From assembly GCA_943787295.1 (NCBI GenBank), contig CALSLW010000002.1, positions 462,189 to 526,188 on the forward strand: DNA of 64,000 nucleotides, given 5' to 3'. Under the pieces are notes generated by a model, which saw only the letters and a program-made list of their open reading frames with translations, was not told where the DNA came from and made no database searches. The translations under genes were made by a program, and so were the position numbers. This stretch comes from an uncultured Flavobacteriaceae bacterium. Its GTDB lineage: Bacteria; Bacteroidota; Bacteroidia; Flavobacteriales; Flavobacteriaceae. Shown in pieces: positions 28,895 through 36,860 of this stretch (the first letter of the stretch is position 1; each line of letters opens with the position of its first letter).

Positions 28895-30358
28895 ATGAGT
28901 TCACCTAATATTAATACCCTTGGCGCCCTTAAAAAAACAGACTACAAGCCACAAAATATACAAGACGAATTAGCAAAAAACTTACGCCAGCGTTTGCGGG
29001 ATGGTGTCGCCACTTTTGAAGGCTTAATCGGGTATGAAAACACGGTTATTCCAGATGTAGAACGCGCACTTCTATCGGGGCACAACATTAATCTACTCGG
29101 TTTACGTGGACAAGCCAAAACCCGTTTAGCCCGTCAAATGACACAGTTGTTAGACGAGTGGGTACCAGTTGTGACGGGCTCAGAAATCAACGACGACCCC
29201 CTTGACCCTATTAGTCGTGAAGCCAAAGAATTAATCGTACAACAGGGCGACAATACGCCCATTGAATGGCTGCATCGTAATGATCGCTTTTTTGAAAAAT
29301 TAGCGACGCCAGATGTAACAGTAGCCGACCTTATTGGCGATGTTGATCCCATTAAAGCCGCTAACTTAAAACTCTCTTATGCCGATGAACGGGTAATTCA
29401 TTTTGGGATGATTCCTCGTGCCCACCGCTGTATCTTTGTGTTAAACGAATTACCCGATTTACAAGCCAGAATACAAGTAGCCTTATTTTCTATACTACAA
29501 GAAAAAGAAATCCAAATTCGCGGCTTTAAATTGCGGCTGCCTATTGAAACACAAATCATCTTTACCGCTAACCCAGAAGATTATACTAATCGAGGCAGTA
29601 TTGTAACTCCTCTAAAAGATCGTATTGGATCACAAATCCTAACCCACTACCCGCATAGCCGTGAAATTGCGAAAGCCATTACTGCTCAAGAAGTAAAAAT
29701 GAAAGAAGGCACCGCAGCTCAAATTCACATCCCAGAACTGGCCAGAGATATCCTAGAGCAAATAGGTTTTGAAGCCCGTAAAAGCGATTATGTCGATGCA
29801 AAAAGCGGGGTGAGTGCACGTATGAGTATCACCGCTTTTGAAAACCTGATCAGTACGGCAGAACGCAGAATCTTAATCAACGGAGAAGAAAGTACTTGCA
29901 TTCGCATGTCTGACTTTTTAGGCATCATTCCTGCCATTAACGGAAAAGTAGAGTTGGTCTATGAAGGAGAACAAGAAGGAGCAGAACAAATCTCTTATCA
30001 CTTGATTTCACAAGCCTGTAAAACCCTTTTCCCAGACTATTTCCCAGAGATAAAGAAGCTCGAAAAACAAGACGAAGAAGGCCCTTATGACAAACTTTTA
30101 GGATGGTTCTTTAGCGACAACGAACTCTTTTTAGAAGATACCCTCGACGATGGGCTCTATCGAGATACTCTAGAAAACATTCCTGATATCAAAAATATTC
30201 TTGATACCCATCAAGCAGCTTGTCCAGAAGAAGACACTCACTTTATGATGGAATTTTTATTATGGGGACTAGAAGCCAATAAACGCTTGAATAAATACCG
30301 CACCCTAGAAGGCTTTCAATTTAAAGACGCTTTGGGTAGTTATATTAGTGGACTATGA
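28895..30358 (+). CDS. MoxR/magnesium-chelatase-type AAA+ ATPase
   Basis: A 487-residue AAA+ ATPase. The P-loop is GLRGQAKT (residues 69-76), with alanine where most P-loops have glycine before the lysine. Walker B is CIFVLNEL (about 178-185), with asparagine where the usual aspartate stands. LPIETQIIFTANPEDYTNRG is the sensor-1 region and VSARMSITAFENLI resembles sensor 2. The C-terminal 130 residues are acidic and family-specific. It follows the VWA gene by 14 bases, so the two almost certainly form a functional pair; what they remodel is unknown. Confidence 0.85.
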   Translation: MSSPNINTLGALKKTDYKPQNIQDELAKNLRQRLRDGVATFEGLIGYENTVIPDVERALLSGHNINLLGLRGQAKTRLARQMTQLLDEWVPVVTGSEINDDPLDPISREAKELIVQQGDNTPIEWLHRNDRFFEKLATPDVTVADLIGDVDPIKAANLKLSYADERVIHFGMIPRAHRCIFVLNELPDLQARIQVALFSILQEKEIQIRGFKLRLPIETQIIFTANPEDYTNRGSIVTPLKDRIGSQILTHYPHSREIAKAITAQEVKMKEGTAAQIHIPELARDILEQIGFEARKSDYVDAKSGVSARMSITAFENLISTAERRILINGEESTCIRMSDFLGIIPAINGKVELVYEGEQEGAEQISYHLISQACKTLFPDYFPEIKKLEKQDEEGPYDKLLGWFFSDNELFLEDTLDDGLYRDTLENIPDIKNILDTHQAACPEEDTHFMMEFLLWGLEANKRLNKYRTLEGFQFKDALGSYISGL

Positions 30359-30493
30359 AAAAAGGAAATAAAAAAAAACTACTGATCTTTTCCCTAGCTT
30401 TTGGGCTAGTGAAAAAAATCTTTTTACTCTGTTTTTTCATAGATTGCTTTTAAGAGATTTATCTTTATTTTAATTGATTCCCAAATCTTCTGA

Positions 30494-31897
30494 ATGAAAC
30501 AAAAAACAACTGTTATAAAAAGTTTGCATTTATTGCGAGAAGCATTTCGAGGGAAGGACTATGATTACACCCAAGGATCGCTTTCAAAAGCTATTTTTCT
30601 TTTAGCCATTCCTATGGTTTTTGAAATGCTGATGGAATCTGTCTTTGCCTTAGTAGATATTTATTTTGTCTCGCAAGTAAGCACAAATGCCGTTGCTACC
30701 ATCGGTTTAACTGAATCTGTGGTAACACTAATTTATGCTGTTGCGGTAGGGATAAGCATGGCCGCAACTGCTGTAGTTGCCCGCCGAATAGGCGAAAAGG
30801 ACAATGAAGGAGCTAAAAAAACAGCCGCGCAAGTCATTTATTTAGGGATTATTGTGAGTCTCTTATTTAGTGTGGTGGGAATTTATTTTTCAAAAGACAT
30901 TCTTTCTATTATGAAAGCGAGTCCAGCAGTCATTGAAGAAGGCTATCGTTACACACAAATATTAATTGGCGGAAATATCACCATTGTCTTATTGTTTTTG
31001 ATCAATGCGATCTTTAGAGGCGCTGGTAATGCTTCTTATGCCATGTGGGTTTTGATTTTTTCTAATAGTTTAAATATAGTCCTCGACCCTCTATTTATTT
31101 TTGGTATTGGTCCTTTCCCAGAGATGGGAGTTACAGGAGCAGCCGTAGCGACAACAATAGGAAGAGGCAGTGCTGTTGTATTGCAACTACTATTGCTTTG
31201 GTTAGGTAAAAGTCGTATCCAACTGGCTTTTGGTCATCTTAAATTGCAAGGAAAGATTATTCTCAATCTTCTACGCATCTCTTGGGGAGGCATTGGTCAA
31301 TTTTTAATTGGCACATCTAGCTGGGTGTTTTTGATGCGGATTATATCAGAATTTGGGAGTGAAGTTCTGGCGGGGTACACCATCGCGATAAGAATAATGA
31401 TGTTTAGCCTTATGCCAGCGTGGGGATTGAGCAATGCTGCGTCCACCCTTGTAGGACAAAGTTTAGGTGCCCAGCTTCCTGATCGAGCAGAAAAAGCAGT
31501 ATGGCAAACCAGTAAATACAATGCCGCTTTTATGGGAATCCTTTCCATTATTTTATTAGCGTGGCCAAAGGAGATTATTCAGTTTTTTAGTCGTGATCTT
31601 AAGGTCCTAGAAATGGGTACATTAAGTTTACAAATTTTTGCTTACGGCTATGTGTTTTATGCCTATGGGATGGTAATCATTCAAGCATTTAATGGAGCTG
31701 GCGACACAAAAACTCCCACTAAAATCAACTTCTTTTGTTTTTGGTTATTTCAACTTCCACTCGCTTATTTTACCGCATTATATTTAGAATGGGGACCGAT
31801 AGGAGTACTTTTTGCTATTGTGATTGCTGAAATTGTTCTTAGCCTAGTGAGTATTTATTTTTTCAAGCAGGGCAGTTGGAAAAAAATCCGAGTTTAA
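30494..31897 (+). CDS. MATE-family efflux transporter
   Basis: A 467-residue inner-membrane exporter of the multidrug and toxin extrusion family, driven by sodium or proton gradients. It has about twelve membrane helices in two related halves; typical segments are ISMAATAVVARRIGEKDNEG, LFLINAIFRGAGNAS, WGLSNAASTLVGQSLGAQ and IIQAFNGAGDTKTPTKINF. The upstream gap 30359-30493 is AT-rich with a weak hairpin (CTAGC / GCTAG near 30400). The end lies 6 bases from the convergent rrf2-type gene. The drug or metabolite exported cannot be read from the sequence. Confidence 0.92.
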   Translation: MKQKTTVIKSLHLLREAFRGKDYDYTQGSLSKAIFLLAIPMVFEMLMESVFALVDIYFVSQVSTNAVATIGLTESVVTLIYAVAVGISMAATAVVARRIGEKDNEGAKKTAAQVIYLGIIVSLLFSVVGIYFSKDILSIMKASPAVIEEGYRYTQILIGGNITIVLLFLINAIFRGAGNASYAMWVLIFSNSLNIVLDPLFIFGIGPFPEMGVTGAAVATTIGRGSAVVLQLLLLWLGKSRIQLAFGHLKLQGKIILNLLRISWGGIGQFLIGTSSWVFLMRIISEFGSEVLAGYTIAIRIMMFSLMPAWGLSNAASTLVGQSLGAQLPDRAEKAVWQTSKYNAAFMGILSIILLAWPKEIIQFFSRDLKVLEMGTLSLQIFAYGYVFYAYGMVIIQAFNGAGDTKTPTKINFFCFWLFQLPLAYFTALYLEWGPIGVLFAIVIAEIVLSLVSIYFFKQGSWKKIRV

Positions 31898-31903
31898 AGG
31901 ATT

Positions 31904-32311
31904 TTAACGCATCATTTCTATGGTCGTATTCCCTAAGATAGAAAGGGTTTGATCCCGTACTTGTTCAAAGACAGGTTTTATGCTGCATGTTTTTTCGTCG
32001 CACTCATCACAGGGCGCATAGTAATTAAGAGAAACACAGGGTAATAAGGCAATAGGACCATCCATCATACGCATCAATTCAGCTAACTTAATATCAGAAG
32101 GTTTTTTGAGTAGTTTATAGCCTCCGGTTTTCCCTCGTTTACTTTGGAGCAATTGAAAATTGCGTAATTCTCTCAAGATCGTTTCTAGAAATTTTTGAGG
32201 GATGTTTTCCTTTTCAGCGATTTCAGTTGAAAATATAGATCGATCTTCAGATTGGTTATCAGCTAAATATAATAAAGCCTTAATGGCATATTTGCATTTC
32301 TTTGAAATCAC
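31904..32311 (-). CDS. Rrf2-family transcriptional regulator
   Basis: A 135-residue winged-helix regulator. The start is a GTG giving MISKKCKYAIKALLYLADNQ; helix-turn-helix residues include SRFS-like IPQKFLETILRELRNFQLLQ, and the wing is KRGKTGGYKLLKKP. Four cysteines near the C-terminus (PCVSLNYYAPCDECDEKTCS) resemble the cluster-binding or thiol-sensing cysteines of IscR-type proteins. It is divergent from metY and next to the sulfate assimilation operon, so it probably responds to cysteine or iron-sulfur status and controls these genes, like CymR in Firmicutes. That role is inference from context. Confidence 0.88.
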   Translation of the reverse strand: MISKKCKYAIKALLYLADNQSEDRSIFSTEIAEKENIPQKFLETILRELRNFQLLQSKRGKTGGYKLLKKPSDIKLAELMRMMDGPIALLPCVSLNYYAPCDECDEKTCSIKPVFEQVRDQTLSILGNTTIEMMR

Positions 32312-32332
32312 TTAATTCTGTATTTATAGGAT

Positions 32333-32340
32333 CAAATATA
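32333..32340 (-). promoter_or_regulatory. Candidate -7 box of the rrf2-type gene
   Basis: The minus strand reads TATATTTG, matching TAnnTTTG, 21 bases upstream of the GTG start. It is flanked by two TATAGG half-sites (32325-32330 and 32337-32342), which suggests autoregulation. Confidence 0.45.
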
Positions 32341-32367
32341 GGGGAAAAATAATAAATCCACTTAATC

Positions 32368-32384
32368 CCTATAAAGTTTATAGG
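32368..32384. promoter_or_regulatory. Perfect 17-bp palindrome between rrf2 and metY, probable Rrf2 operator
   Basis: CCTATAAAGTTTATAGG is symmetric about the central G at 32376, with 8-bp arms and no mismatch. It lies just upstream of the metY -33 box. The half-site TATAGG recurs near the rrf2 promoter and before the cys operon. Confidence 0.6.
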
Positions 32385-32390
32385 TTTTAC

Positions 32391-32421
32391 TTGTTTATTT
32401 AAAAAGGCTCCCCTACATTTG
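32391..32421 (+). promoter_or_regulatory. metY promoter
   Basis: TTG at 32391-32393 and TACATTTG at 32414-32421 are separated by 20 bases, an exact Bacteroidota promoter arrangement. The transcript would begin shortly before the ATG at 32440. Confidence 0.7.
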
Positions 32422-32439
32422 CACCATAAAAAGAAAAAA

Positions 32440-33708
32440 ATGGGAGATTTTAACTTCAACACAAAGACTCTTCATGCAGGACATGAAGTAGACAAAACAC
32501 AAGGAACACGTGCTGTACCTATTTATCAATCTACTGCCTATGTATTTGATAGCGCAGAACATGCTGCTAACTTATTTTCGTTAGCAGAGCCAGGATACAT
32601 TTACACGCGTTTAAACAACCCAACAAATGATGTGCTAGAACAGCGATTAGCTGCCCTTGAAGGTGGAATAGCTGCAGTATCTACTGCTTCTGGAACATCA
32701 GCAATTGCAACTGCATTGATGGTTTTACTCAAAGCGGGAGACCATATTGTTGCTTCAAATAGTTTATATGGAGGAACGTATAATTTATTGAGCGTTACCC
32801 TACCTCGTTTAGGGATCACCACCACTTTTGTTGATCCAGACGATCCTGCTAATTTCGAAGCTGCTGTACAGGACAATACCCGTGCATTCTTCGCAGAATC
32901 GCTAGGGAACCCTAAATTAGATGTACTTGATTTAAAAACTATTTCAGGCTTCGCCGAAAAAGCTAAAGTTCCCTTTATTGTAGATAACACTGTTGCTACA
33001 CCTGCCTTGCTCAACCCTATCGAGCACGGAGCAAATATTGTGATTCACTCTTTAACAAAATTCATCAATGGAAATGGTACGGCCATGGGAGGAGTGATTG
33101 TTGATGCAGGAACCTTTGACTATGGCAATGGTTTGTTCCCAGAATTTACAGAACCTAGTGCAGGTTACCACGGTCTTGTTTATCACGAGGCTTTAGGACC
33201 AGCTGCTTTTATTGCTAAGGTTCGTATCGAAGGTCTGAGAGACTTTGGCGCAGCCTTAAGTCCATTCAACAGTTTCCAAATCATTCAAGGTTTAGAAACA
33301 TTGAGCATTCGCATGCAACAACACTCTAAAGCCGCTTTAGAAATTGCAACTTGGTTAGCGCAACAAAAAGAAGTCGCATGGGTAAACTACCCAGGTTTAG
33401 CGGCAAGTAAATACAATGGCTTAGCCAAAGAGTATTTACCAAAAGGACAAAGTGGAATTGTCACCTTTGGTTTAAAAGGTGGTTTTGGTGCGGCGAAAAA
33501 AGTTGCAGATGATACAAAGATTTTCTCTCTACTAGCGAATATTGGAGATTCTAAATCCTTGATTATTCACCCAGCCAGTACTACGCACCAACAATTAAAC
33601 GAAGCGTCGCAAAAAGAAACTGGGGTGACCCAAGACTTAGTGCGCCTTTCTGTTGGACTAGAAGACATCGAAGATCTAAAAGCAGATTTAAAGCAAGCTT
33701 TTAACTAA
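32440..33708 (+). CDS. metY: O-acetylhomoserine sulfhydrylase (PLP-dependent)
   Basis: This PLP enzyme makes homocysteine from O-acetylhomoserine and sulfide, joining sulfate reduction to methionine synthesis. The 422-residue protein begins MGDFNFNTKTLHAGHEVDKT, has YTRLNNPTNDVLEQRLAALE, the SGTSAIATAL and SNSLYGGTYNL phosphate-binding regions, the PLP lysine in IHSLTKFINGNGTAMGG, and the C-terminal LSVGLEDIEDLKADL. I start at 32440; an in-frame upstream ATG at 32419 overlaps the -7 box. It is followed by its own terminator, so it is transcribed alone, divergent from the Rrf2-type regulator. Confidence 0.94.
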   Translation: MGDFNFNTKTLHAGHEVDKTQGTRAVPIYQSTAYVFDSAEHAANLFSLAEPGYIYTRLNNPTNDVLEQRLAALEGGIAAVSTASGTSAIATALMVLLKAGDHIVASNSLYGGTYNLLSVTLPRLGITTTFVDPDDPANFEAAVQDNTRAFFAESLGNPKLDVLDLKTISGFAEKAKVPFIVDNTVATPALLNPIEHGANIVIHSLTKFINGNGTAMGGVIVDAGTFDYGNGLFPEFTEPSAGYHGLVYHEALGPAAFIAKVRIEGLRDFGAALSPFNSFQIIQGLETLSIRMQQHSKAALEIATWLAQQKEVAWVNYPGLAASKYNGLAKEYLPKGQSGIVTFGLKGGFGAAKKVADDTKIFSLLANIGDSKSLIIHPASTTHQQLNEASQKETGVTQDLVRLSVGLEDIEDLKADLKQAFN

Positions 33709-33712
33709 ACTT

Positions 33713-33753
33713 AATTAGGCATTGTTTAATCGCTTTGCCTAATTTTTATTTTT
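33713..33753 (+). terminator. Intrinsic terminator after metY
   Basis: A perfect 9-bp stem AATTAGGCA (33713-33721) / TGCCTAATT (33736-33744) with a 14-base loop is followed by TTTATTTTT. It separates metY from the cys operon. Confidence 0.8.
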
Positions 33754-33767
33754 ATTAACCTACTAAC

Positions 33768-33775
33768 CCTATAGG
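33768..33775. promoter_or_regulatory. CCTATAGG palindrome before the cys operon, candidate Rrf2 site
   Basis: CCTATAGG overlaps TAGGTTTA (33772-33779), a 7/8 match to a -7 box, 19 bases before the DUF2061 start. It carries the same half-site as the palindrome before metY, so the regulator may block or position polymerase here. Confidence 0.45.
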
Positions 33776-33793
33776 TTTAAATATTTAATTAAA

Positions 33794-34042
33794 ATGATAG
33801 TCGACTTGATTTTAAAACAAAAGAAAACAACTCCTAAAAGTGAAGGGGTGGAGAGAAGCATTCTTAAAACAATTTCTTGGCGTGTGATCGGGACCCTTGA
33901 TACTTTTTTTATCGCTTACATGGTTACGGGTACTTTTAATCATGCGGTATCAATTGGCGGGTTTGAATTGATCACAAAAATGATCTTGTATTTTTTTCAC
34001 GAACGAAGCTGGAATAAAATCCAGTGGGGTAAAAACATCTAG
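33794..34042 (+). CDS. DUF2061 small membrane protein
   Basis: An 82-residue protein of the DUF2061 family with two probable membrane helices. Landmarks are RSILKTISWRVIGTLDTFFIAYMVTG, split here as the first helix region, GGFELITKMILYFFHERSWN and WGKNI. The biochemical function is not known to me. It is the first gene of the sulfate assimilation operon, 2 bases before cysH, so a role in sulfate or sulfite handling at the membrane is plausible but unproven. Confidence 0.85.
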   Translation: MIVDLILKQKKTTPKSEGVERSILKTISWRVIGTLDTFFIAYMVTGTFNHAVSIGGFELITKMILYFFHERSWNKIQWGKNI

Positions 34043-34044
34043 TT

Positions 34045-34749
34045 ATGGAAAAAGAACTATTGAAAGAATTAAACGAATCTTTTAAAAACAAAAACTTACA
34101 AGAAGCCTTCGATGCATTAATAGAACTTAAGTTGGGGAAGATGGCTTTTTCAACCTCTTTTGGTCAAGAAGACCAGGTGCTTACTGATTTTATTTTTCGC
34201 AGCGATTATCCTATCACGATTTTCACCCTAGATACCGGAAGGCTTTTTGAAGAAACCTATGAGGTTTATCACCGCACTGTAAACAAATATGATAAACTGA
34301 TTGAACCCTATTTTCCCGATGCTAAAAAAGTAGAAGCTTTATTAGCTAAAAAAGGGCCTAATAGCTTTTATAGTTCGGTTGAAAACAGAAAAGAATGTTG
34401 CGGTATCCGTAAAATTGACCCCTTACAAAAAGCCTTGCGCGGGGTGGATCTGTGGATCACTGGACTTAGAGGTGGTCAAAGTCATTTTAGAGAAAATTTT
34501 GATCTCTTTCAATATGACACTTCCTTTGGGTTAATCAAATTCAATCCCCTCGTTTATTGGTCATTAGAAGAGGTTACAGCCTATTTAGAGCAATACAATG
34601 TTCCGCAAAACAGTTTGCATAAAAAAAATTATCCCAGTATTGGATGCGCGCCATGTACACGCCCGGTAGAACAAGGAGAAGATATTCGTTCGGGTCGCTG
34701 GTGGTGGGAAAACAGCAAAAAAGAATGTGGATTACATCAACAAGATTAA
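34045..34749 (+). CDS. cysH: Adenylylsulfate (APS)-type reductase, CysH family
   Basis: CysH reduces activated sulfate to sulfite with thioredoxin. The 234-residue protein has the PP-loop-like SFGQEDQVLTDFIF and LDTGRLFEETYEV, two cysteine pairs that hold a [4Fe-4S] cluster (CC at about 118-119, CAPC at about 201-204) and the catalytic KKECGLH near the C-terminus (about Cys228). The cluster cysteines mark the APS-reducing type rather than the PAPS type, consistent with the absence of an APS kinase gene or domain in this operon. It is followed one base later by cysD. Confidence 0.93.
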   Translation: MEKELLKELNESFKNKNLQEAFDALIELKLGKMAFSTSFGQEDQVLTDFIFRSDYPITIFTLDTGRLFEETYEVYHRTVNKYDKLIEPYFPDAKKVEALLAKKGPNSFYSSVENRKECCGIRKIDPLQKALRGVDLWITGLRGGQSHFRENFDLFQYDTSFGLIKFNPLVYWSLEEVTAYLEQYNVPQNSLHKKNYPSIGCAPCTRPVEQGEDIRSGRWWWENSKKECGLHQQD

Positions 34750-34750
34750 T

Positions 34751-35638
34751 ATGAATATTTTAAAACAATTAGAAGAAGAAGCAATCTATATAATTAGAGA
34801 GGTGGCTGGACAGTTCAATCAACCAGCCTTACTTTTCTCTGGTGGAAAGGATTCTATCGTACTACTTCACTTATGTGCTAAAGCATTTTATCCTGGAAAA
34901 ATACCTTTTCCCCTCCTCCATATTGACACAGGACATAATTTTCAAGAAACCCTTAACCACAGAGATTATTTAGTCGAGAAATATAACGCCCGCTTGATCA
35001 TTGGCCTAGTACAAGACAGTATTGACCAAGGGAAAGTGCAAGAAGAAACAGGAAAGTTTTCAAGTAGAAATGGTTTACAGACCACAACCCTGCTGGATAC
35101 CATAGAAGAATTAAAACTGGATGCTTGTATTGGTGGTGCGAGAAGAGACGAAGAAAAAGCAAGAGCTAAAGAACGCATCTTTTCAGTAAGAGATGACTTT
35201 GGGCAATGGAATGAAAAACTACAACGTCCAGAATTATTCGACATTTTAAATGGTCGTATTCATACTGGAGAAAATGTAAGAGCGTTTCCTATCAGCAACT
35301 GGACAGAATTAGACGTATGGGAATACATCAAACAAGAAAATTTAGAGCTTCCCAATATCTATTTTGCGCACAAAAGAGAAATATATCCACGTGAGGGACA
35401 ATGGATGCCGCGTTGTGAATTTCATAATATCCCCGAAGATGTCATCCAAGAAAAAACAGTTCGCTTTAGAACCGTGGGAGACATGTCTTGTACTGCTGCA
35501 GTGGTCTCTAATGCATCGACAGTCGAGGAGATAATACATGAAATTAAAGCCTCGGCATTTTCAGAAAGAGGCGCTCGTATGGATGATAAACGCTCTGAGG
35601 GAGCAATGGAAGAACGCAAAAAAGTCGGTTACTTTTAA
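34751..35638 (+). CDS. cysD: Sulfate adenylyltransferase subunit 2
   Basis: CysD with CysN forms ATP sulfurylase, which makes APS from sulfate and ATP. The 295-residue protein has the PP-loop LLFSGGKDSIVLLHL, FPLLHIDTGHNFQETL, GGARRDEEKARAKERIFSVR, AFPISNWTELDVWEYI and the C-terminal segment RMDDKRSEGAMEERKKVGYF. I start at 34751, one base after the cysH stop; an ATG 8 codons upstream lies inside cysH. The gene precedes cysN by 10 bases. Confidence 0.96.
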   Translation: MNILKQLEEEAIYIIREVAGQFNQPALLFSGGKDSIVLLHLCAKAFYPGKIPFPLLHIDTGHNFQETLNHRDYLVEKYNARLIIGLVQDSIDQGKVQEETGKFSSRNGLQTTTLLDTIEELKLDACIGGARRDEEKARAKERIFSVRDDFGQWNEKLQRPELFDILNGRIHTGENVRAFPISNWTELDVWEYIKQENLELPNIYFAHKREIYPREGQWMPRCEFHNIPEDVIQEKTVRFRTVGDMSCTAAVVSNASTVEEIIHEIKASAFSERGARMDDKRSEGAMEERKKVGYF

Positions 35639-35648
35639 TCAAATCACT

Positions 35649-36857
35649 ATGGAATTATTACGTATTGTTACTGCTGGAAGTGTAGATGACGGCAAAAGCA
35701 CACTTATTGGAAGATTGTTATACGAAACAAAATCCCTTAAAGACGATCAATTAGAACATATTGTAGAAAAGAGCAAAAGCAAAGGAATTGACTACATCGA
35801 TTTCTCACTTGCAACAGATGGTTTATTGACAGAACGTGAACAAGGAATCACCATCGACATCTCTAATATCTTTTTTAAAACGAATCAAAGACGATTCATT
35901 ATTGCCGATGCTCCTGGCCATGTAGAATACACCCGTAATATGGTCACAGGCGCTTCTAATGCTGATACGGCTATTATTTTAATTGACGCTAGAAAAGGAG
36001 TTCTCGAGCAAACACAACGTCACTATAATATCACGCAACTACTTGGGATCAATCATTTGATTTTTGTTATCAATAAAATGGATTTGATCGATTACAATCA
36101 CGAGAAATTCAAAGGCATCAAAGAGGACATCCTACAATTGACCCAGAAGAATGAAAACACACTGCATCTTCTTCCAGTCTCTGCTTTAAAAGGGGATAAT
36201 ATTACCATCCAATCAAAGAATACTCCATGGTATAATGGACCTGCTTTACTCGAATTAATCGAAAATATTGATCTTGTTCCATCAAATCAACAAGAAAATA
36301 TCCTACAAGTACAATGGGTGATTCGTCCACAACTTAAATCACATCATGACTATCGCGGTTTTGCTGGGAAAGTGAACAGTGGTTGTTTTCGTGTAGGAGA
36401 TGAAATAACTGTATTCCCCTCTGGATTAAACTCAAAAATCAAACAAATTGACCGTTATGGGAAAGCTGTAACTCTTTTATATGAGGGAGAAAATGGCACC
36501 CTTATCCTAGAAGACGATATCGATTTATCACGTGGTTCTAGTATCATTGGAACAACCGCTGAAGAAGAAACACAACCGTCAAAACAAATCAATGCGACCA
36601 TTTGCTGGATGCAAAATCAACCCCTTAATACGCAAAGCAAGTATTTCTTACAACAAGGAACGCAACAGCTACAAACTAAAGTAACCACCATCGAAGGTTC
36701 CCCTGCTAGTTTTAAATTAAATGATATAGGCAACATTAGCCTGCGTTTATCTGAACCCATTTTATCTACTCCATTCAAACAGAACAAAAACATAGGACGC
36801 TTTATCCTGATCGATCCTCAAACAAATAATACCGCAGCAGTAGGCTTTATCCGATAA
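35649..36857 (+). CDS. cysN: Sulfate adenylyltransferase subunit 1 (GTPase)
   Basis: CysN couples GTP hydrolysis to APS formation by CysD. The 402-residue protein is an EF-Tu-like GTPase: AGSVDDGKSTLIGRLLYE (G1), REQGITIDISN (G2), DAPGHVEY (G3), NKMD (G4), then two beta-barrel domains. No APS kinase (CysC) domain is fused at the C-terminus. I chose MELLRIVTAG at 35649 as the start since the longer frame overlaps cysD. Located between cysD and the sulfite reductase gene (3 bases). Confidence 0.95.
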   Translation: MELLRIVTAGSVDDGKSTLIGRLLYETKSLKDDQLEHIVEKSKSKGIDYIDFSLATDGLLTEREQGITIDISNIFFKTNQRRFIIADAPGHVEYTRNMVTGASNADTAIILIDARKGVLEQTQRHYNITQLLGINHLIFVINKMDLIDYNHEKFKGIKEDILQLTQKNENTLHLLPVSALKGDNITIQSKNTPWYNGPALLELIENIDLVPSNQQENILQVQWVIRPQLKSHHDYRGFAGKVNSGCFRVGDEITVFPSGLNSKIKQIDRYGKAVTLLYEGENGTLILEDDIDLSRGSSIIGTTAEEETQPSKQINATICWMQNQPLNTQSKYFLQQGTQQLQTKVTTIEGSPASFKLNDIGNISLRLSEPILSTPFKQNKNIGRFILIDPQTNNTAAVGFIR

Positions 36858-36860
36858 ATT

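Noticed and set aside
30380..30430. A weak hairpin (CTAGC / GCTAG) before the MATE gene.
   Set aside because: Only five pairs and a poor T-run; not convincing as a terminator.
32312..32439. A possible SAM or other riboswitch before metY.
   Set aside because: The promoter predicts a leader of only about 10-15 bases, too short for a riboswitch.
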